Of a stretch of 54,308 nt of DNA, positions 35,482-45,800 are shown in pieces. Made by a program: the position numbers and the translations under genes. Position 1 is the first letter of the stretch, and each line of letters starts with the position of its first letter. Under the pieces are notes generated by a model that searched no databases, was not told the DNA's origin, and saw only the letters and a list, made by a program, of their open reading frames with translations. The DNA is taken from assembly GCA_945913255.1 (NCBI GenBank), contig CAMEDC010000018.1:1-54308 (forward strand), read 5' to 3'. The stretch comes from an uncultured Lachnospiraceae bacterium. Its GTDB lineage: Bacteria; Bacillota; Clostridia; Lachnospirales; Lachnospiraceae.

Positions 35482-37392
35482 TCAAAGTCTCTCCGCATCA
35501 TCCATCCAAATCCGAACACAGGCATCACTTGGCATACGCAAATCTCCTCTGGGAGACAATGCCACACTGCCCACTTTAGGTCCGTCCGGCAGACAGGATC
35601 GCTTAAACTGCTGGCTGAAAAATCTCCTGTAAAAGTTTTTCAGCCACTTACGTATAACATCCTCCGAATACTGTCCTGCGAAGGCAAGCTTTGCCACGCG
35701 GTACACCTTCGCCGGTGGAAATCCGCAGCGAAGCATATAGTACAGAAAGAAATCGTGCAGTTCATACGGTCCTACCAGTTCCTCCGTCTTCTGTGCAATC
35801 ACACCATTGACAGGAGGCAGCAGTTCCGGACTGACCGGTGTATCCAATACATTATCCAACACCTCCGCCAGTTCCTTCTCACCGCACGTTTCAGCATAAT
35901 ACTGTACCAGATGCCGCACCAGTGTTTTGGGTACCCCTGCATTCACACCGTACATGGACATATGATCTCCGTTGTAGGTGGCCCAGCCCAATGCCAGTTC
36001 AGACATATCCCCCGTTCCGATAACCAGTCCGTTCATCCTGTTTGCAATGTCCATGAGCACCTGGGTCCGCTCTCTCGCCTGACCGTTCTCATAGGTGACA
36101 TCATGCTTTTCGGGATTCTGTCCGATATCTCTGAAATGAATTGACACCGCCTCTTTGATATCTATCTCCAGCAGAGTCGTACCAAACGTTTTTGCCAGCC
36201 TGCAGGCATTGTCGTATGTCCTGTCTGTGGTTCCGAAACAAGGCATTGTCACAGCAACTATCCCTTTTCGGTCAAGTCCAAGCATATCAAAAGTACGCAC
36301 TGTCACCAGCAGGGCAAGTGTAGAATCAAGACCTCCCGAAATTCCAACCACCGCAACGGACAACCCCGTGTGTTCATAGCGCTTTTTCAGACCATAGGAC
36401 TGAATGGAAAGAATCTCCTCACAGCGTCTGTTTCGCTTTTCTTCATCCGTCGGCACAAAAGGCATGCACCCGAAGCTTCTGGACAGCTTTGTCTCTTCCT
36501 TTTTCAGATGAAAAGGAACAACTACATATGCTGCCTGCGATTCCTTTCCAAAGGTTCCCATGCGCCGCCGCTCTGACAGGATTCTCTGGATATCCAGATC
36601 TGCGTAGACCGTTTGCCCCTGAAACCTTTTTGCCTGTGCCAAAATGATCCCGTTTTCTGCAATCAGATTATGACCGCCGAACACCAGATCCTGCGTGGAC
36701 TCTCCTTCCCCTGCCGAAGCATAAATATATCCGCAGATTAATCTGGCACTGGAGGACTTTACCAAAAGTTCTCTGTATTCGTCCTTACCCACTGTCTCAT
36801 TGGACGCGGAAAGATTGGCAATCACCGTTGCCCCCATAAGTGCATGATTCGTTCCCGGTGGGTTTGCCACCCACAAATCTTCACAGATTTCGCAGCCGAC
36901 TGTAAGTCCTTCCATCTCTTCACAGGAAAATAATAGATTGGTGCCAAAAGGAATTCTCTTTCCTTCAAATGTAAACTGTACCGGCTCCCGGTTTCCTTCG
37001 CTGAAATGGCGGCCTTCATAGAACTCCGCATACGAAGGAATATTTGCCTTCGGTACCATACCGAGAATCTCTCCATGAGAAAGCACCGCTGCAACGTTAT
37101 ACAGTTTACCGGCACGCTCGACCGGCAATCCTACCATCACCAGGGCATCCATATCCCTGGTTGCTTCCGCCACTCTGAGGAGCTGTTCCGAAGCCTGTTT
37201 CAGCAGAAGCTGCTGCAGAAATAAATCTCCACAGGTGTAACCTGTCAGGCAAAGTTCTGGGAAAAGGATAATTTTCGCCCCTTCCCCACAGGCCTTCTCC
37301 ATACACTCACAAATCACTGTTCTGTTGTAAACCGGATCGGCGACCCTGATTTTCGGGGTCACTGCCGCCACCTTGACAAAACCCTGCTCCAT
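35482..37392 (-). CDS. nadE: Glutamine-hydrolysing NAD+ synthase
   Basis: Amidates nicotinate adenine dinucleotide to NAD+ using glutamine. With 636 residues it is the two-domain form. The N-terminal CN-hydrolase domain has glutamate in LFPELCLTGYTCGD (about 45-58), a lysine in VPKANIPSY, and cysteine in GCEICEDLW. The synthetase domain has the P-loop-like GISGGLDSTLALLV (about 350) and GTGDMSELALGWATYNGD. Length and all motifs are normal. The start has AGGAG immediately before it. A TATAAT-like -10 lies about 20 bases into the gap after hslO, with a poor -35, so it may also have its own promoter. Confidence 0.95.
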   Translation of the reverse strand: MEQGFVKVAAVTPKIRVADPVYNRTVICECMEKACGEGAKIILFPELCLTGYTCGDLFLQQLLLKQASEQLLRVAEATRDMDALVMVGLPVERAGKLYNVAAVLSHGEILGMVPKANIPSYAEFYEGRHFSEGNREPVQFTFEGKRIPFGTNLLFSCEEMEGLTVGCEICEDLWVANPPGTNHALMGATVIANLSASNETVGKDEYRELLVKSSSARLICGYIYASAGEGESTQDLVFGGHNLIAENGIILAQAKRFQGQTVYADLDIQRILSERRRMGTFGKESQAAYVVVPFHLKKEETKLSRSFGCMPFVPTDEEKRNRRCEEILSIQSYGLKKRYEHTGLSVAVVGISGGLDSTLALLVTVRTFDMLGLDRKGIVAVTMPCFGTTDRTYDNACRLAKTFGTTLLEIDIKEAVSIHFRDIGQNPEKHDVTYENGQARERTQVLMDIANRMNGLVIGTGDMSELALGWATYNGDHMSMYGVNAGVPKTLVRHLVQYYAETCGEKELAEVLDNVLDTPVSPELLPPVNGVIAQKTEELVGPYELHDFFLYYMLRCGFPPAKVYRVAKLAFAGQYSEDVIRKWLKNFYRRFFSQQFKRSCLPDGPKVGSVALSPRGDLRMPSDACVRIWMDDAERL

Positions 37393-37469
37393 CGTTCTCC
37401 TCTTCTCAAACTATACTATACCCTGTTCTTTTTACACAGATATTATACCTTATTCCATTGTCATGGTTA

Positions 37470-38351
37470 CTACGCTTTACTCTTATGATACAGCTTCTTC
37501 AGTTCTTCAACGGTAAATTGATAATGGGAGTTACAAAAATGACAATTTACCTCAATGTCTTTCCCATCCTCTATCATGTCCCTGATTTCTTTTTTTCCAA
37601 GACTGATTAAAACCTTTTCAATCTTCTGTCTGCTGCAGTTACAGGAAAAGGCAATCGGCATTGTATCCGTCATTTCAGGTGAAAGACCATCCAACAAAAT
37701 TTCCAGCATCTGCTCAGGGGTCTTTCCCTCGTCCAGCAGAGCTGTCACCGAGGTCACCTGCTTTAAGTTCTGCTCCAGCCTGTCGATGACTTCATCCGCC
37801 GCAAAAGGCATCAGCTGAATGATAAATCCCCCTGCCTGCTTTACTGTATTGTCACGATTCATCAGCACACCCAGTCCCACAGAGGAAGGTACCTGTTCCG
37901 AGGTTGCAAAATAGTAGGTCAGATCCTCGGCAATCTCTCCCGTCTGTAATAAAGTCTGACCCACATAAGGTTCTTTTAACCCCATATCCTTAATCACACT
38001 TAGCTGCCCATTTCCTATCGCGCCGGAAACATCCAGCTTTCCGTTCGGCTTTGCAGGCACAATCACATCCGGCACATTCGCATATCCCTTCACATTTCCA
38101 AGGGAATCCGCCGTGACGGTAATTCCTCTCACAGGGCCGTCTCCCTTTATCTGCAGAGTCAGAAGGTCTTTCTCTCCCTTCAGCATACTGCCCATCATTG
38201 CACCGGCACATATAAGACGCCCCAACGCTGCCGTCACTACCGGGCTGGTATTATGTGCCTGTCTCGCCGTTTCCACCACTTCTCTTGCTGTACAGGCAAA
38301 TGCCCGAATCTGTGCATCTGCCGCCGTCGCACGTACCATATAATCGCTCAC
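37470..38351 (-). CDS. hslO: Redox-regulated chaperone Hsp33
   Basis: A holdase chaperone activated by oxidation, 293 residues. The N-terminal domain has the family's SPVVTAALGRLICAGAMMG and RGITVTADS segments. The C-terminal redox switch is intact: the four zinc cysteines are in FSCNCS and CHFC, and the spacing matches Hsp33. The start is GTG 38351 or ATG 38339, neither with a perfect ribosome site. It lies between the methyltransferase and nadE genes. Confidence 0.95.
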   Translation of the reverse strand: MSDYMVRATAADAQIRAFACTAREVVETARQAHNTSPVVTAALGRLICAGAMMGSMLKGEKDLLTLQIKGDGPVRGITVTADSLGNVKGYANVPDVIVPAKPNGKLDVSGAIGNGQLSVIKDMGLKEPYVGQTLLQTGEIAEDLTYYFATSEQVPSSVGLGVLMNRDNTVKQAGGFIIQLMPFAADEVIDRLEQNLKQVTSVTALLDEGKTPEQMLEILLDGLSPEMTDTMPIAFSCNCSRQKIEKVLISLGKKEIRDMIEDGKDIEVNCHFCNSHYQFTVEELKKLYHKSKA

Positions 38352-38396
38352 GTTTATTCACTGCCTTCCTGTACTGTACTCACTGTATTTTCAGCC

Positions 38397-39197
38397 TTAA
38401 CCCGGCATCTTCTTGCCCTGCTCCCGGGCTACCACGTACACCCTCTCGCTGGTATCCGTTACAGCTGTCCCCGTATCCGCATCCATCATCTCCAGTATGG
38501 TCATACCGGACTTCTCTACAAGTTTTGCCATTTGCTCCACCGTGTATCCGCGCTGAAAATGTGTCTCCGTAAACCTGCGGAAGCGGTCATTCTCCTCCCT
38601 GACAAAAATTGTCAGATCATATTCATTGATTTCTTCCTCCGGGTCATAGAAATTCTCCCAGATAAAGCTGCAGTCATCCCGGTTCTCTGCAATTGTTGTA
38701 TCCCCAATCACCTCTCGGTATTTATAGGCCGTATTGAAATCAAAGATAAAGATTCCGCCCGGGAACAAATAGTTATTGACCAGAGAAAAAACTGCCAGTA
38801 ATTCTTCCTCCTCCAGAATATAGTTCAACGAATCACAGACGCTGAACACGGTTCCGACAGTACTGTAAAGTTCCAGTTCTCGCATATCCTGAAGCAGGTA
38901 CAGAATTTCCGAACCATTTTTTTCCTTTTTTTCCATGGCAATGTTCAGCATGGATTCGGAGACATCCACACCGATCATATCGTATCCCTTTTGATACATC
39001 AGCTCCGTAAGGGTTCCCGTCCCGCATCCCAAATCAACTACAAGATTTTTCTCCGAATCCAGAATGTCTTCCGAATCCCGTTCGGGGGCTGACACACCAT
39101 ATTTTCCAATCAAGGCATCCAGACGTTCTCCCCATAGTTCATAAGGAGTATTGTCCATGAGCTCGTCATATACACCAGCAAAATCATGATATGCTTC
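38397..39197 (-). CDS. Class I SAM-dependent methyltransferase
   Basis: 266 residues from the start at 39197, where the family-typical MEAYHDFAGVYDELMDN begins; an in-frame ATG at 39239 next to the DUF368 stop is possible and would couple the two genes. The SAM-binding motif I is VVDLGCGTGTLTE (about 60-72), followed by motif II GVDVSES and a CDSLNYILEEEE segment. This is the family often found upstream of Hsp33 in Clostridia. The substrate is unknown; it may be a small molecule. Confidence 0.85.
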   Translation of the reverse strand, partial: EAYHDFAGVYDELMDNTPYELWGERLDALIGKYGVSAPERDSEDILDSEKNLVVDLGCGTGTLTELMYQKGYDMIGVDVSESMLNIAMEKKEKNGSEILYLLQDMRELELYSTVGTVFSVCDSLNYILEEEELLAVFSLVNNYLFPGGIFIFDFNTAYKYREVIGDTTIAENRDDCSFIWENFYDPEEEINEYDLTIFVREENDRFRRFTETHFQRGYTVEQMAKLVEKSGMTILEMMDADTGTAVTDTSERVYVVAREQGKKMPG

Positions 39198-39240
39198 CAT
39201 AATCGCTCTCATTCCGCTGTCAAAGCAGCCAAATTCCATC

Positions 39241-40086
39241 CTACTCGCCAAGCTTTATCGCAACTGCAATCCCCACAACCAATGCCACAGCACCTGTTAC
39301 CACACTGACAATGGTAAGAGCAGGGAAACTCCCCATCAGAAGGATAGCAAAAGGAGAGGCAACAATCAGACCGATAATCGCCCAATAAGCATACAGCGGG
39401 AATTTCTCAAAAATGATTTCTACCAGTTTTGCAATTCCGAACATACCTGCCACCACACCAAGTCCAAAAGGAATCAGAACACCGCAGCCGGTAAAAATGC
39501 CGTTAAAATCCAGATGTGCCAGCGCGGTAAAGAAATCTTTTACCGTATTCAGAACAGGATAGTAGAAGCCCATCAGCATCAAAACCATGGAACCGCTGAC
39601 GCCGGGAATAACCATGGTTGCAGATGCAACAATGCCAACCCCGAACAGTATCAGCACATTTGCCAGACTGAAAGAAAGATCTGCAGATGCACCCTCTGAC
39701 TCACCCATGGCAGCCATGCCAACCACAAGTGCCAAAAACAGAACACCTGCAATTACATGTCCAATCCTGATTTTGCTTCCCTTTACATTTTTCCAGATAG
39801 CGGGAAGTCCTCCCAGAATCAGACCTACAAACAGCAGATTAGTCTGAATTGGAAAATGTTCAAACAACCATGTCAGTCCAAAAGAACTTCCTGCAATTGC
39901 AATCACCATACCGATTGCAATGGGTGCCAGGAAAAGTACATTTTTCTTAAACTCGCTGAACAGATGGGTAATGCAGTGAATCAGCTTATCATAGATTCCC
40001 ATGGCTACCATCATGGTGCCTCCGCTGACACCGGGAACAATATTGGCTATCCCAATTACAATACCTTTTAACACATTCTTAATCAT
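39241..40086 (-). CDS. popT: DUF368 membrane protein, undecaprenyl-phosphate translocase (PopT-type)
   Basis: A 281-residue polytopic protein of the DUF368 family. DUF368 proteins have been reported to return undecaprenyl phosphate to the inner face of the membrane for wall and glycan synthesis. Two inverted repeats are visible from the paired motifs IVPGVSGGTMM (about 17) and VIPGVSGSMVL (about 160), each at the start of a re-entrant region. About eight spans in all. The start at 40086 has GGAG at good spacing; the frame extends to 40101 through a TTG. It has its own promoter (40137-40166) and heads a row with the methyltransferase, hslO and nadE. Confidence 0.88.
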   Translation of the reverse strand: MIKNVLKGIVIGIANIVPGVSGGTMMVAMGIYDKLIHCITHLFSEFKKNVLFLAPIAIGMVIAIAGSSFGLTWLFEHFPIQTNLLFVGLILGGLPAIWKNVKGSKIRIGHVIAGVLFLALVVGMAAMGESEGASADLSFSLANVLILFGVGIVASATMVIPGVSGSMVLMLMGFYYPVLNTVKDFFTALAHLDFNGIFTGCGVLIPFGLGVVAGMFGIAKLVEIIFEKFPLYAYWAIIGLIVASPFAILLMGSFPALTIVSVVTGAVALVVGIAVAIKLGE

Positions 40087-40136
40087 TTTTTTGCTCTCCA
40101 ATCTCTTCTATTCCATTTTGGTTCTTCAACGTAACG

Positions 40137-40166
40137 ATTATAATCAGACCAATATCTTCCTGTCCA
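40137..40166 (-). promoter_or_regulatory. Promoter of the DUF368 operon
   Basis: TGGACA (40166-40161), an 18-bp spacer and TATAAT (40142-40137) on the minus strand, between the hisC end and the DUF368 start. Confidence 0.75.
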
Positions 40167-40203
40167 TTAAGATTTCCTTAATTTACCTGTTCAGTGATAT
40201 TCT

Positions 40204-41274
40204 TTATGCTTTCTTTACATATACGCTCAGGTAATTTTTCAGGAAAGCCAGCAATTTATCCATCTCTTCGTCTGTTCCAATCGTAATACGCAGACAGTTC
40301 TGTATTCTGGGTTTATTCCAATACCTCACATAGATGTCCGCCTCCCGCAAAGCCCGGAATATCTGTTCTGCCGGAACCTTATCATGAGATGCAAAAAGAA
40401 AATTTGCTTTTGAATCCGGGAAGGAAAAACCCAGTTCTCTCATTTCTTTCTTCACTCGCTCTCTTGTTGCGATAATTTTTGCTGTCGTTTTCTTAAAATA
40501 CGCATCGTCCCGTACTGCTTCCACACCCAATATCTGCGAAGGATAATTCATGGTATAGGAATTAAAGGAAAACTTTACATCATTCAGATACCCGATCAGT
40601 TTCTCGCTTCCGATGCAAAAGCCGATACGCATACCGGCCATGGCACGTGACTTAGAAAAAGTCTGCACAATCAGCAGGTTATCGTACTTTTCCAAAAGCG
40701 GCAGTGCACTGACACCCCCAAAGTCAATGTACGCCTCATCCACGATCACAACCACATCCCTGTTTGCTGCGATTATCCTTTCCACCGTTTCCAAATTCTC
40801 CAGCACTCCGGTAGGCGCATTGGGATTTGGGAAAATCACGCCGCCGTTTGGCTGCTCATAATCCTCCGGGCGTATTTGCCAGTCCTCTGTAAGAGCACAG
40901 GTTTTATAGGGAATCCTGTACAAATCTGCCCATACATCATAAAAGGAATATGTCACATCCGGAAACAGAATGGGTTTTTCACTGTTAAAAAATGTCATAA
41001 ACGCCATGGACAGTACATCATCGGAACCGACTCCCACAAAAATCTGACTCGGCTTGACATGATAATACTCTGCCAGTGCATTCACAAGCGGTGTTGTATT
41101 GGAATCGGGATAAAGCCGCAGCGCATCGCAGTCCAGTTCTGCTGCCAGCTTCTCCACTCCGGGTGCCGGAGGATACGGACATTCATTCGTATTTAACTTT
41201 ATCATGTTGGCTTTTTTCGGCTGTTCTCCCGCCACATAGGGCACTACCCTTCGTACATTCTCTTCCCAGCTCAT
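40204..41274 (-). CDS. hisC: Histidinol-phosphate aminotransferase
   Basis: A PLP-dependent enzyme of histidine synthesis, 356 residues. Motifs: KLNTNECPYPPAPGV near the N-terminus, PNAPTGVLENLE, and the PLP lysine in TFSKSRAMAGMRIGF. A complete aminotransferase fold. The start codon overlaps the stop of the glycosyltransferase gene as ATGA, with AAGGAG upstream, so translation is coupled. No other his gene is in the window; HisC paralogs sometimes act on aromatic amino acids, so the histidine role is probable but not proved. Confidence 0.92.
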   Translation of the reverse strand: MSWEENVRRVVPYVAGEQPKKANMIKLNTNECPYPPAPGVEKLAAELDCDALRLYPDSNTTPLVNALAEYYHVKPSQIFVGVGSDDVLSMAFMTFFNSEKPILFPDVTYSFYDVWADLYRIPYKTCALTEDWQIRPEDYEQPNGGVIFPNPNAPTGVLENLETVERIIAANRDVVVIVDEAYIDFGGVSALPLLEKYDNLLIVQTFSKSRAMAGMRIGFCIGSEKLIGYLNDVKFSFNSYTMNYPSQILGVEAVRDDAYFKKTTAKIIATRERVKKEMRELGFSFPDSKANFLFASHDKVPAEQIFRALREADIYVRYWNKPRIQNCLRITIGTDEEMDKLLAFLKNYLSVYVKKA

Positions 41275-42278
41275 AATTTGCTTAACTCCTTTCGGTAACT
41301 CTCAGCCTGCTCTTCCTCACCCATCTGCCAGTAACACCGGACAAGTCCTTCCAGCGGTTCCCTGCCTCCTGTCTGAATGTTCAGGATGGGATGGGTCTCA
41401 TAGACAGCATTGTAATACCAGATTGCCGCTTCCTCAAAATCCTGTCTGTCTTCATAAAAATGTCCCAGTTCACAACAGATTTCCGAGTTTGCTTCCTCCG
41501 CTATGACCTTTGAAGTATATTTGAAGAATGACACCACATCACCGGACAGTCTTGCCGCCCTTGCCGACACACAACAGGCTTCCGCAATCTCTTCTCTGCT
41601 GCGCTCGCTGTCTGCTGCCGATTTTTCGAAAAACGGTCTTGCCTGTACAAAATCTTCTTTCTCTCCTGCAATCAGTAATTCTCTTGCGTAAAAATTATGT
41701 AGTCGTCTTGACAGTCGACATCCGGCCTCACAATGTCTGACAAAGTTCTGCAAGTCCCGCTTTGCATGACTGGCCGCCGGCAGATGCGTAATCACAATAT
41801 CACTGTCATACACCACCGGTTCCAGGCGTACCGACTCGTGAATCGGTTCCTCCCACACAAAATTCCGGTTTCGTTTAAACAGCTTGGGACGATATTCTTC
41901 ATCAAAGTTGTACACTGTACCGAACTGCAGCTGATTGGCATACTTCATCTGTACAATCTCAATTTCAGGGAGAAGCGTTTCCTTCAGAATCCGGAATTTC
42001 TCTCTGTTTTCCTCGGATAACACTTCGTCTGCATCCGCTGAATATATGTATTCACAGGTTGCTTTGGAAAATGCGAAATTTCTCGCGGCACTGAAGTCGT
42101 CCACCCATTTAAAATCAAAAATCTCCGCCCCATAGGAAGCCGCTATTTTTTTTGTATCATCCGTGGAACCGGTATCAACAATTACAATTTCATCCGCAAG
42201 ATCCGCAATACTGTCCAGACATCTTCCCAAAATTTTCTCTTCATTTTTCACTATCATGCACAGAGAAATGGTAATCAT
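41271..42278 (-). CDS. Family 2 glycosyltransferase with C-terminal TPR-like helices
   Basis: 335 residues. The GT2 domain (about 1-200) starts ISLCMIVKNEEKILGRCLDS and has VDTGSTDDT and the metal-binding DADE (YSADADEVL). The C-terminal 120 residues form paired helices of TPR type (CVSARAARLSGD, YEDRQDFEEAAIWYYNA). This layout resembles the SunS-like branch, which glycosylates peptides, and also general lipid or wall glycosyltransferases. No bacteriocin gene is nearby. It has a promoter at 42349-42377 and overlaps hisC by four bases, an unusual pairing. Confidence 0.88.
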   Translation of the reverse strand: MITISLCMIVKNEEKILGRCLDSIADLADEIVIVDTGSTDDTKKIAASYGAEIFDFKWVDDFSAARNFAFSKATCEYIYSADADEVLSEENREKFRILKETLLPEIEIVQMKYANQLQFGTVYNFDEEYRPKLFKRNRNFVWEEPIHESVRLEPVVYDSDIVITHLPAASHAKRDLQNFVRHCEAGCRLSRRLHNFYARELLIAGEKEDFVQARPFFEKSAADSERSREEIAEACCVSARAARLSGDVVSFFKYTSKVIAEEANSEICCELGHFYEDRQDFEEAAIWYYNAVYETHPILNIQTGGREPLEGLVRCYWQMGEEEQAESYRKELSKL

Positions 42279-42348
42279 ATCAATCCTCCATCCCGAAACG
42301 AACCAAACACAGAAAATGCGTCAGCCGCTTTACAGGCCGAACAGATAT

Positions 42349-42377
42349 ATAATACCAAAAACAGAATGGAGGTACAA
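42349..42377 (-). promoter_or_regulatory. Promoter of the glycosyltransferase-hisC pair
   Basis: TTGTAC (42377-42372), a 17-bp spacer and TATTAT (42354-42349) on the minus strand, directly after the end of the Tad operon. Confidence 0.75.
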
Positions 42378-42387
42378 CCGTAAAACC

Positions 42388-42822
42388 CTAAAAAAATAAC
42401 AAAACAAGTACAAATGCTGCCGCTATATATGGGATAAAAGGAACCGGATGTTTTAAATTGCCCTTTGTGTCAATATTCCGGCGGGCAAACTGCACCATTG
42501 CCAAAATACCAAAAGCAATCAGCATGTGGAACAGGTATTCCGCAAATCCCATTCCACAGGCAGTTTCTGCCATGGCACATACACAGAAAGCATAACAATC
42601 TGCCCTTCCATACATTTTTGTAAAAACAAGAAGCTGAATCAGGCAGAAAGCTGCCAGTTCCGCTATTGCCGTAACTGTCGTTTTTCCGTTCAGGAATAAT
42701 AACAGCGCGGCTGCCGAACCGGAAATCCACCAGGTGACGTTGTACACCTCGCAGGTTCGAAAATCCATAATACAGGCATACAGAATACTTGCCGCAACCG
42801 TTATCCAAAGTATCTCTCTCAT
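42388..42822 (-). CDS. tadV: TadV/CpaA-type prepilin peptidase
   Basis: A 144-residue membrane protease of the A24 family, short form without the N-terminal methylase domain. The first catalytic aspartate is in CIMDFRTCEVYN (about residue 20, where D-x-R and the Asn match the usual DxRxxxIPN). The second is in YGRADCYAF (about 73, the GxGD position). The end, HPVPFIPYIAAAF, fits the last span of CpaA/TadV. It should cut the pilin-type proteins encoded upstream, after their glycine. It overlaps the giant gene by four bases (ATGA), so it is the last gene of the Tad operon. Confidence 0.85.
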   Translation of the reverse strand: MREILWITVAASILYACIMDFRTCEVYNVTWWISGSAAALLLFLNGKTTVTAIAELAAFCLIQLLVFTKMYGRADCYAFCVCAMAETACGMGFAEYLFHMLIAFGILAMVQFARRNIDTKGNLKHPVPFIPYIAAAFVLVLLFF

Positions 42823-45800
42823 CGCAGTCTGGTTCGTAACTCATTCAGTACGCTTCCCTCCACCTTTATTGTACTGAACATCGGATGTTCTTCCAGCAGT
42901 TTATCTCCCTTATAAGCGCGCACGGTAATCCTATAGTTATCATTCTCCGGTGCTGCAAGCGGAATCATGAACTGAAAACGCTCCTCCTGCCGATACAGCC
43001 GGTTTGCATAAGTAACAGTTGTGTTCAGATCCTGGTTTAGGGCAGTCAGCACTTCCGGGAACTCCACTTCCACTCTGTCTGCATACCCATAGGTGGTAAT
43101 ATACAAAATACCGCTTTCTCCTCGTTTAAAGGCAGGTGTATGCGGCTCCAGAATTCTTTCCACTCTGGTTTCCAGGGCAAATTCCGTTACCCGGCAGCTT
43201 TCCTCGCTGACATTGCCTACTTTGTCAACAGCATATGCTGTCACAATAAAATTACCTGTAAACAGAGCATCTTCCTCCGTAATGTCCGCCTGAATCAGTC
43301 CATTTATATCCGGCTGATAGATTCTCTCTCCATAATTGTCCGTATTGCATATCTTCATGTAAAACTCTCCGACACCGGATATCGCATCTTCTGCGCTCAC
43401 GCACAAATGCACCGTTCTGTCACCACGGTCTATCATCTGATTCCCGTTAAGTACTTCAAGTCCGCTTATCACAGGACCTTCTCCGTCCGCAATCATATGA
43501 AGCGCATTTTTCGAATCTCTCTCCCTGTCAGAATACACAACTTCCTCTCCGAAGTCTGCCCCTGCTGCCGGTGTCACTGTGATTGTCTTTCCGTGCAATT
43601 CTGTTTTCAGAGTAAACGCCTGGGAAAAACTGTTTCTGCATGCATTGTCGCTTCTTGCAGCGCTCACATACATTGCATGGCTCAATATACCTGTTCCTTC
43701 TGTTTTCCGCGTGAACTGCCCCGCATCCAACGTACCGCTTGCCGTAAGCGGCACTGTGTATGGCAGCTTCGTAATGTATCTCTGATAAGCTCCTGTTTCT
43801 TCCACACGGGAATCCAGAAACTGATAATTAATCTGATAATTCTCTTTTGCTTTTCCCATCATATAAGAATCAAAGGAAAGAAGAAACGGCGTATCTGCAT
43901 CTGCTCTGACATACCAGGTTCGTTCCGCATCTGCAGGATAAATACCTGCATGTTCCACATCATTCATTTCGCTGCTGATGTACAGAGGATCTGTAAACAG
44001 CTTCCATGCCACCTCTGCATCGTTCAGGCATACATGTGTTGTTGCCGACAGATTCCCTGCCACATCCGATACGACAAGATGCAGATATTTCTGCATCTCC
44101 TGCCCCGATGCAAGAAACAGTTCTTCCTCTCGTAACAGCTTTCCGGCATTCAGGGCATTTTCTGCCGTCACTTCGGTATCTGCCTGCCCATCAGCAACAT
44201 AATAGTATCCGGCAATTCCGGAAGTCAACAGATTCTTTGTAATATTGGATGCGCACAACGGAAGCTCTGTCTCTGTTTCAAAGGATTCTACCCTGTGGTA
44301 ATAGACTGTCCCGTTGTCCGATGGTTTTGACCAGGTAATACTAATCCCATTTTCCCCGATATCCCTGATATTTATGCTGTCCAACGGTACTGCATCCGGC
44401 GCTGACCTATCGGGTGCAGATACAGCATTCAGACTGCAGGAATCCTGAAATCCCGCTTTCAGAGATGTAACAACCGCACTTCCGTCACCTTCTCCGGTTC
44501 CTACTTCCCGGTTGTAAGTAACTGCATATTTTGTATTGACATAGTTGCTTCCCCCATAAGAAGGATAAACAATATTGGCATATTGCGTGATGCGTGCCTG
44601 ACCGTTTCCTGCTCTTTGTCCGTTTGCCGTTGTTGGACGATACTCCTTCCCATCCACCGTAATTGCAGGAGTTCCTCCTATATAGCCTGATCCGCCTCCG
44701 CCTGCGCCAGCTCCGTTCCAGTTCACTGCTCCGCTGCCGCCATACCAGCCGCCGCCTCCGCCGCCTCCGTCGGCAGAGTATCCGCCATAACCGAAACCGC
44801 CTCCAGCGCCATGGGTTCCTGTTCCGGTTTGAGAACCTCCATAACCCGAGGCAGCTGTGCCTTCCACTCTTCCGCTTTCAGTATCCCACCAGCTGTTTGC
44901 TCCGTTGCCTCCGTTTGTGCCTCCTCCGGAACCTCCGTTCAGCCAGCGCGTACGATTATCGTAATCAATACACATTCCGCCGCCTCCGCCGCCGGCCGCA
45001 AGGTATATCTCATTTTGATGAAAACTGTAATTGCTCAAAGTGCCTCTGTCTGCAGACGCAATATGCGTGGCACCTCCGCCGCTGCTTCCCGAGCCGCCGC
45101 CTCCGCCGTTAAAACTGTTTCCGGCACCTGTTTTGTATTTATTACCCCAGCCGCCTCCGCCGACACATACATAAATTTTTTGCTTTGCCTGAAGTTCAAT
45201 ATAACCGGCAGAATATCCTCCCAATCCGCCGTCTGCACCATAGGGAAATTTATTCTCACCTCCGCCTCCGCCTTGTGCTCCCCACACCTCCAGCTTATAA
45301 AGACCATCCTCTGCTGCCGTATAGGGTTCAACCTCTCCTTTATAATAAAAGATTTGGGTCGAGACTATCTCAGTTCCAATGGACACACTGCCCTTCCCGC
45401 CGCCCTGATAGCCCCCGCCGCCTCCGGCACAGCCGTCTTCTCCGGTGCTTCCCAACAGAGAAGGATCCTGTGATAAAAGTCCGGTCTCTTCTCCTCCATT
45501 CCCGCCATCGCCTCTGGATGTAGCACCACCTCCTCCGCCGCCAATCAGAAGTGTACCCTTTTTGTCGGAAGAGATTATGGTGTATCCTCCGCCATTGCCA
45601 TAGGAAGTTGCTGCTCCACCGCCATTGAAACCGTCACTGCCGCCTACAGTTATCGTCAGAATTTCACCCTTCTCCAAATAAAATTTCCCCGTTGCGGAAC
45701 CACCCTTTCCACCCTTATACTCTCCGTAATTCCCACCTTGGGCACCCGATGCCGTCAAACTGTAAAAACCGGTGTAGGGTACTGTAATGGTTCTTGTCTG

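Noticed and set aside
42735..42770. Possible tRNA T-arm (GGTTCGA)
   Set aside because: The motif lies inside the prepilin peptidase gene and no acceptor or anticodon stem can be formed around it.
44661..45800. Tandem DNA repeat or CRISPR-like array suggested by the glycine codon runs
   Set aside because: The CCGCCTCCG-type repetition comes from poly-glycine loops in a continuous reading frame; there are no equal repeats with spacers.
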